A stretch of 64,000 bases of DNA from DATBGO01 sp050011895 (lineage in GTDB: Bacteria > Actinomycetota > Actinomycetes > Streptosporangiales > Streptosporangiaceae). This document shows, piece by piece, positions 59,221 to 64,000 of the stretch; the stretch's first letter is position 1, and each line of letters opens with the position of its first letter. A model generated the notes under the pieces. It had not been told where the DNA came from. It saw only the letters and a list, made by a program, of their open reading frames with translations, and did no database searches. The position numbers and the translations under genes were made by a program. The stretch is taken from assembly GCA_050011895.1 (NCBI GenBank), contig JBEKIF010000027.1:17584-81583 (forward strand), given 5' to 3'.

Positions 59221-60149
59221 GCGAGCCGAGCCTGATCCGGTCTCTCCCGCAGGCCATCGACCCGTTCGCGCCATGCCCGCACGGCCGCTACGACGACCAT
59301 CTCGTCAGCGTGCTCCGCGCCGAGCCACCTCGCGGTGGTGCCGAGAAACCCGGTCCCGTCGTCCGCACCGAGCACTTTTGCCTCGCCGAGCGCGGCCGCC
59401 GGATCGAGGTGAGCCACTGGCAGCGCCCCGACCAGCTCGACAACGACGTGGCCGGGCTGCTGGCCGACGAGCTGTTCGCGCCGGGCTGGCTGTCCGGGCC
59501 AGAGATCTTCGAACGGATACTCACGGGCGTTGTGCGGTCCTGCATTGATGACCCGCTGCTGGCATGGAATACGTTCTACGGCAATACCCTGGCCCGAATC
59601 CGCCAGTGCTGGCGGACGCCGGCCGCTGCGTTCCGCCACGGGCACACGATCAGCGAGTTCGCCCCGGTCTATGCGCATGCGTTGCAGCTCATTCCGGACG
59701 GCCAGGTGCTCGACGTCGGCTCCTGCTTCGGCTTCCTCCCGTTGCTGCTGGCCGAGCGGCCGGGAAACTCGGTGACCGCCTCCGACCTGTCCAGCGGAAC
59801 CATGCGCCTGCTGACGACCGTTGCCGCCGCGCGCGGGCTGCAAGTCGGCGCCCTGGTGTGCGATGCGGCGCGGATCCCGGTGCCCGATGACTGGACCGAC
59901 AGTGTCAGCATCATCCACCTGCTGGAGCACCTGAGCCCAGACCACGGCAGCGCCGTGATTCGCGAGGCACTGCGTGTCGCCCGTCATCAGGTAGTGGTCG
60001 CCGTACCTGTCGAGGAGGAACCCACCGCCGCCTACGGCCATATCCTTACCTTTGATCTGCGCCAGCTCAGTGAGCTGGGCGCCCACGCTGGGCATCGCCA
60101 TTCGGTGCACGAGTACCACGGGGGCTGGCTGGTGCTCAGCGCCGGATAG
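59217..60149 (+). CDS. mftM: Mycofactocin oligosaccharide methyltransferase-like protein (MftM)
   Basis: 310 residues from ATG 59217 (ATGA overlap with the VWA gene). SAM site GQVLDVGSCFGFLPLLLAERPG and acidic strand-2 end TASDLSSGTMRLL, then SIIHLLEHLSPDHGS. The N-terminal 120 residues (HGRYDDHLVSVL, ARIRQCWRTPAAAFRHGHTISEFAPVYAHAL) match the unusual N-terminus of mycofactocin glucose-2-O-methyltransferases. Likely caps the MftF-made glucan. Position beside mdo mirrors mycobacteria. Confidence 0.85.
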   Translation: MSEPSLIRSLPQAIDPFAPCPHGRYDDHLVSVLRAEPPRGGAEKPGPVVRTEHFCLAERGRRIEVSHWQRPDQLDNDVAGLLADELFAPGWLSGPEIFERILTGVVRSCIDDPLLAWNTFYGNTLARIRQCWRTPAAAFRHGHTISEFAPVYAHALQLIPDGQVLDVGSCFGFLPLLLAERPGNSVTASDLSSGTMRLLTTVAAARGLQVGALVCDAARIPVPDDWTDSVSIIHLLEHLSPDHGSAVIREALRVARHQVVVAVPVEEEPTAAYGHILTFDLRQLSELGAHAGHRHSVHEYHGGWLVLSAG

Positions 60150-60168
60150 CCCGAACGGGATGCTGCCC

Positions 60169-60861
60169 TCAGGAGGACGTCAGGTCCGTGCCGTTCTTGG
60201 TGGCCTTGTAGACCGCTTCGGCGCGGCTGGTGGCGTCAAGCTTGCGCATGATGTTGCGGACGTGGAATTTCACCGTGGTCTCCGACAGATGCAGCTGCGC
60301 GCCGATGCCCCGGTTGCTCAGGCCGTTCGCGACCAGCCGCAGCACGCTCAGCTCGCGTTCGGTCAGCGGTGAGCGTGCCTGCGGGGCGTGGATCGACCGC
60401 ATCATCGCCGCTGCCGAGCGGGAGTCGAACGCACTACCATGCCGGGCGACCAGCCGGATTGCCCGGACCAGCTCTCCGGTGTCGACATCTTTGACCACGT
60501 AGCCGCGCGCCCCGTGCTTAATGGCGCTTACTACCAGCGCGTCGTCCACGTACGTAGAGAACACCAGCACCCCGAGCCCGGGATACTGCCCGGTCAGCTG
60601 AGCGCAAAGGCCCAGCCCGTCGTTGTCCGATGCAGGCGACAGCTTCATGTCCAGCAGCACGATCGTAGGCCGGGTCCGCTCGACGACGGCCAGTGCCTCG
60701 CCCGGCGAGCTGGCCTCGCCGACGACCTGCAGATCGAGCTCGCGTTCCAGCAGCGAATGCAGGCCCTGCCGGAGAACCGCGTGATCGTCGATAAGCACGA
60801 TCCTGACCGGGATCTCGCCAGCAGGCTCCGGCTGGCTCGGCGGCATATCACGCATCGCCAC
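60169..60861 (-). CDS. NarL/LuxR-type response regulator
   Basis: 230 residues. Receiver: RIVLIDDHAVLRQGL (acidic pair), Asp in TIVLLDMKLSPASDNDGLG, Lys in GYVVKDVDTGELV. C-terminal GerE HTH: SPLTERELSVLRLVANGLSNRGIGAQLHLSETTVKFHVRNIMRKLDA. The start is GTG 60861 (GGGAGGG six bases upstream) or ATG 60855. It overlaps the sensor kinase end by 14 bp. Converges on mftM and probably controls mdo, like mycobacterial MnoR. Confidence 0.92.
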   Translation of the reverse strand: MAMRDMPPSQPEPAGEIPVRIVLIDDHAVLRQGLHSLLERELDLQVVGEASSPGEALAVVERTRPTIVLLDMKLSPASDNDGLGLCAQLTGQYPGLGVLVFSTYVDDALVVSAIKHGARGYVVKDVDTGELVRAIRLVARHGSAFDSRSAAAMMRSIHAPQARSPLTERELSVLRLVANGLSNRGIGAQLHLSETTVKFHVRNIMRKLDATSRAEAVYKATKNGTDLTSS

Positions 60862-62251
60862 CGCGTCCCTCCCTTTTCTCCCGGCTGCCGGATGGCCTGC
60901 GCCCGGGCAACGGCAGGGGGATGGCGAGCCGCAGAAGTACGCCACCCAACCGAGAGCGGCGGATGGACAAAATGCCATCCAGTTCATCCGCCATCTCGAG
61001 CATATTCGCCAGTCCGCGGTGCAGTCCGGACAGGTCTGCCCCGCGGGACAGCCGCAGGGCGCGGCGAAGTTGTGCCGGGTCACCGGACCCGTCGTCGGAC
61101 ACGCTGATAGCCACCGCGCCGGCCAGATAACGCAACCGGACCAGGGCCCGCGTGGCCATGCCGTGCGCCGCGGCGTTGAATAGCGCCTCGCCAGTCCACC
61201 GCAGCATGGACTGCTCTACTTCGGGAGGCAGCAGGATCGGGCTTCCGCCCAGCATCACCTTCACGTGCATGCCGGCGGGCCGGTGCACCGTGCATAGCCG
61301 CTGCAGCATCACCGGCAGCGGTCCAGGAGACTCGTCGGCGGGGTGGTGCAGCGCGTAGATCGCGGCGCGCAGCTGCTCGGCCGTGTGCCGCGTGAGGTCC
61401 TTGGCCGACACCAGGCGGTCGGCGATCTTCCGGGCCGGGCCGCCTATGCTCTCCAGCTCGGCCCGGCACAGCTCGATGGTCATGCCGATCGACAGCACAG
61501 ACTGGGTCACGCTGTCGTGCAGCTCCCGCGCGATGCGGTGCCGTTCGTCATCCAGCGCCTGTCGCTGCATTGCCGCGTAAAGCTGCGTCTGCGTCTGCGC
61601 CAGCTCCGCGCTTCGCGCGGCCAGATCCCTGGCATGCCGTGTGGTCGCGTCATAGAGCTGCTCGCTACGGCCGCGTAGCTGGGTGGTGGCGTGGAAAAGG
61701 AATGAGTTGTGCAGCGCCACGGCGGCCTGGTTGGCCAGCACCCGCAAGATCGCGCGGTCGGTCGCGGCCACCTCCAGCCCGGCCCTCGGCCGAGCTGCGA
61801 TCCCGCCGACCGGCTCGTCCTCCAGAGTCATCGACACCCGCACCCAGCCCTGGCCGCTATCTGGCGACTCGACCTCCCAGGGACGACTGCGCAGGACTGC
61901 CAGGTGCTCACGTAGCTCGGCCGGCAGGCTGTTCTCGGTGTCGATCAGCTCGCCGCCGATCACCGCGAGAAACCGGGGGCGAGCGGCGGGCAGGATCCCG
62001 TCGGCCATGACGAACAGCAGCCAGTCGGCCTGCAGATGCGCCGTCGCCGTCCGCACCACCCACTCGACCAGCGTGCGGGGGCCGGCTGCGGTACGTACCA
62101 GGGCACGGGAAATGCCGTCCAGCGCCTGCACGGCCTGCTCCAGGCGCTCGGCGGAGCGAACGTACTCTGGGTAGTACGAGCGTTTGCCCGAGCGAAGACC
62201 AGTCAGAACCTCCAAGTCACCCGGATCAGCATCGGGGCCTAATTCGGTCAT
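60848..62251 (-). CDS. GAF-domain sensor histidine kinase (NarX/DevS type)
   Basis: 467 residues from ATG 62251. A GAF-like sensory domain (about 55-190), a coiled coil, HisKA_3 dimerisation with His in DDERHRIARELHDSVTQSVLSIG, then HATPase (DDGSGD, GLHRGLANMLEMADELDG). No membrane segment, so it senses a cytoplasmic signal, perhaps an alcohol or redox state. Starts 11 bp after the Fe-ADH stop, in one operon with it and the regulator. Confidence 0.9.
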   Translation of the reverse strand: MTELGPDADPGDLEVLTGLRSGKRSYYPEYVRSAERLEQAVQALDGISRALVRTAAGPRTLVEWVVRTATAHLQADWLLFVMADGILPAARPRFLAVIGGELIDTENSLPAELREHLAVLRSRPWEVESPDSGQGWVRVSMTLEDEPVGGIAARPRAGLEVAATDRAILRVLANQAAVALHNSFLFHATTQLRGRSEQLYDATTRHARDLAARSAELAQTQTQLYAAMQRQALDDERHRIARELHDSVTQSVLSIGMTIELCRAELESIGGPARKIADRLVSAKDLTRHTAEQLRAAIYALHHPADESPGPLPVMLQRLCTVHRPAGMHVKVMLGGSPILLPPEVEQSMLRWTGEALFNAAAHGMATRALVRLRYLAGAVAISVSDDGSGDPAQLRRALRLSRGADLSGLHRGLANMLEMADELDGILSIRRSRLGGVLLRLAIPLPLPGRRPSGSREKREGRGGDA

Positions 62252-62261
62252 CGGCGATACC

Positions 62262-63542
62262 TCACAGGGCGGCCCGGAACAGCGCCTCAATCTCGCGCGC
62301 GTCCGGTTCGCGGGGATTGGTGGCCAGGCAGGCGTCCTTCAAGGTAGTCCGGGCCAGCTGGGGCAACACAGCCTCGGTGACGCCGAGCGTGGCCAGTCCG
62401 CTCGGCACGCCCACCTCGTCGGCCAGTTCGCGGACCCGGTCAGCGAGGAGCAGCGCCACCTCGTGGGCCGGCACGCCGTCGGTGCTGAGGCCGGCGGCCT
62501 CGGCCAGCGGAACGAACTGCTCAGCCTGGGCCTCTGCGTTAAACCTGATGACATGGGGCAGCAGTACGCCATTCACCACCCCGTGCGCCACATCCAAGAG
62601 CCCGCCGACCTGGTGACTCATCGCGTGCGTGGCACCCAGGATGGCATTGGTGAACGCCATCCCCGCCTCGAGCGACCCCTGGGCCATGGCCAGGCGCGGG
62701 CTGATCTCGCTCGGCCGCAGCTGAGTGCGGAGCAGGTGCCGGGTGATCAGCTCAACGGCATGCAGCGCGTGCCCGTCGGTCAGCAGGTTATGCGCACGGG
62801 ACACGAACGCCTCGATCGCGTGTGTCAGCGCATCCAGCCCAGTGGCGGCGCTGAGCCATTGTGGCATGGTGAAGAGGAGGCGAGGGTCGATCACAGAGAT
62901 CTCGGGCACCAGCGTCCGGCTGATGATGGTGATCTTGATGCGGGCCGCCGTGTCGGTGACGACGGCGAACTGCGACACATCAGCGCCCGTGCCCGAGGTG
63001 GACGGCACCATCACGGTCGGCGGGATCGGGCGTACGACCTGGTCCACCCCCTCGTAGCCGAGGATCCGGCCGCCGTTGCCGGACAGGATCGCCACGCCCT
63101 TCGCCGCGTCTATGCAAGAGCCGCCGCCCAGCCCGATAATCACATCGCTGCCGCTCTCGGCATACCTCTGAAAGGCGGCTTCGATCTCGTGGTCCTTGGG
63201 ATTGGGGGTAACGTCATGCCACACTGCTGGGTGCAGCCCGCTCTGCCGCAGGTAGGCGACGGCTGCATCCACCCAGCCCGCCTCGATCAGCCCAGGGTCG
63301 GTGACGAGGAACGGCCGACGCGCACCGAGCCGCGCTGCGCAGTGACCTAGTTCCGCCAGCGCGCCCGGCCCGAATACGATCTCCGGAGCATGAAATTTCG
63401 CCAGCCGGGCGGCGGGGCGGGCGCTGCGCGCCTCGCCCCTCCGAGGGCCGGTGCTCCTTTCGCAGTTCCGGTCAGCACCGGGCAAGTCGCTCCCCACCAT
63501 CGCCAGGTTTTCCAGTGGAATGGGCACGGGAACTCCTGCCAT
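62262..63542 (-). CDS. Group III iron-dependent alcohol dehydrogenase
   Basis: 426 residues. NAD-binding GLGGGSCIDAAKG, PSTSGTGADVSQFAVVTD, metal-binding GLDALTHAIEAFVSRAHN, GATHAMSHQVGGLLDVAHGVVNGVLLPHVIRFNA (two His ligands). Family includes 1,3-propanediol and ethanol dehydrogenases; the same gene sits by the two-component system in mycobacteria. The N-terminal 45 residues are longer than usual; ATG at residue 15 (AMVGSD) or Met further on may be the real start. Confidence 0.92.
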   Translation of the reverse strand: MAGVPVPIPLENLAMVGSDLPGADRNCERSTGPRRGEARSARPAARLAKFHAPEIVFGPGALAELGHCAARLGARRPFLVTDPGLIEAGWVDAAVAYLRQSGLHPAVWHDVTPNPKDHEIEAAFQRYAESGSDVIIGLGGGSCIDAAKGVAILSGNGGRILGYEGVDQVVRPIPPTVMVPSTSGTGADVSQFAVVTDTAARIKITIISRTLVPEISVIDPRLLFTMPQWLSAATGLDALTHAIEAFVSRAHNLLTDGHALHAVELITRHLLRTQLRPSEISPRLAMAQGSLEAGMAFTNAILGATHAMSHQVGGLLDVAHGVVNGVLLPHVIRFNAEAQAEQFVPLAEAAGLSTDGVPAHEVALLLADRVRELADEVGVPSGLATLGVTEAVLPQLARTTLKDACLATNPREPDAREIEALFRAAL

Positions 63543-63834
63543 GTGACGCGAGCTAAGACCCAGGTTACCCTGCTGTCAAGAGTCTGTTATGTCGGCATTT
63601 CCGGGACATGGGTCTTCCCGGCAAGGGCAGTCGAGGGCGAGTGGGTAGTCATGACGCCGTCCTCCCGGGCGCCCTGGCCTGTCCGGTTGGGTAGCTGTCG
63701 TGGCGCCGGGCCTGCTGGACAATGAGAACTATTCAATGTGCCTCAGCCGACAGGCCGGGGCACGGCACGGCGACGGCAAGCTGGCCGCGACCGCGTGGCT
63801 GCCGGCGCCGTGCGGCAAGGGAGATGACCATTCC

Positions 63835-64000
63835 ATGACTGTGACCCTGGACCGGAATGTCGAAGCGTTCATCGGCGCCCCGCGGCAGCTGTTCATCAAC
63901 GGGCAATGGAGTAACGCCGCGTCCGGCCGGACGTTCGAGACTCCCAACCCGGCCACCGGGGAGACCCTGGCCCGGGTGGCCGAGGGGGAGGCCGAGGACA
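63835..64000 (+). CDS. Aldehyde dehydrogenase (5' part, cut by window end)
   Basis: 55 codons visible from ATG 63835: MTVTLDRNVEAFIG, FINGQWSNAASGRTFETPNPATGETLARVAEG. FINGxWxxxxxGxxFxxxNPATGxxLAxVAEG is the standard ALDH start. Probably oxidises the aldehyde made by the alcohol dehydrogenases. A 4-codon ATG frame at 63824 precedes it. The remainder lies outside the window. Confidence 0.9.
   Translation, partial: MTVTLDRNVEAFIGAPRQLFINGQWSNAASGRTFETPNPATGETLARVAEGEAED

Overview
The window is high-GC actinobacterial DNA, probably from a filamentous Actinomycetota lineage. This rests on frequent GTG and TTG starts, a mycofactocin operon, a galU/moeA(glp)/moaC/mogA/GNAT/sepX neighbourhood like that of Streptomyces and its relatives, AfsR/LAL-type regulators, and XRE-TPR plus anti-sigma-like ATPase pairs. 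No rRNA or taxonomic marker is present, so I cannot name a genus. The sequence starts just before an EamA-type transporter and ends inside an aldehyde dehydrogenase gene.

Layout. (1) 0-6 kb: a decaying glycogen module with an intact glycogen phosphorylase and one intact GH57 enzyme, plus broken pieces of a second GH57 gene and of a glycogen synthase; then a cupin/TetR divergent pair. (2) 6.9-12.6 kb: an unusual acyl-CoA ligase-SDR fusion divergent from a large LAL/LuxR regulator. (3) 12.6-18.4 kb: GNAT, a VapBC-like pair, a methyltransferase, a 656-residue protein of unknown function, panB and tRNA-Arg(CCU). (4) 18.6-27.2 kb: mostly conserved core genes: CBS protein, MTA phosphorylase, FmdB-like zinc ribbon, 5-formyl-THF cyclo-ligase, galU, moeA/glp, moaC, mogA, GNAT and sepX/glpR, ending at tRNA-Ala(CGC). 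(5) 27.3-37.3 kb: a genomic island. A frameshifted tyrosine integrase abuts the tRNA-Ala. It is followed by MazG-like and ATPase genes, a radical-SAM RiPP-like cluster (XRE-TPR, GNAT, radical SAM/SPASM, 45-residue peptide, APH-like kinase), a helicase fragment, a DHFR-like protein, a HepT/MntA toxin-antitoxin pair and an HsdR fragment. (6) 37.3-42.2 kb: a DHA2 exporter with a MarR repressor and two clear palindromic operators, an aldehyde dehydrogenase, and an inositol monophosphatase/CysQ-like protein preceded by a stray copy of part of the island's XRE gene. (7) 42.3-64 kb: a mycofactocin and alcohol-oxidation locus.

The mycofactocin operon runs on the minus strand as mftA-mftB-mftC-OYE1-OYE2-fixB-fixC-fixX-fixA-mftE-SDR-mftF, mostly with 4-bp ATGA/GTGA overlaps. 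mftD is absent, and two FadH/Old-Yellow-Enzyme-type flavoproteins and a complete ETF/FixABCX electron-transfer set lie inside the operon. Divergently transcribed are an NDMA-type methanol dehydrogenase gene, a MoxR-type AAA ATPase and a VWA protein (both with His-rich stretches), and an MftM-like methyltransferase. A NarL-type two-component system, a group III iron-dependent alcohol dehydrogenase and the start of an aldehyde dehydrogenase follow. I infer that mycofactocin acts as the redox cofactor for alcohol oxidation, that the Fix/ETF proteins pass electrons onward, and that the two-component system controls the locus. A 137-bp direct repeat carrying a 16-bp-arm palindrome precedes both the methanol dehydrogenase and the MoxR gene.

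The best candidates for something undescribed are the island RiPP cluster, whose peptide ends in CSCNAGDDNPY, and the mftD-less mycofactocin operon with built-in OYE and Fix genes.
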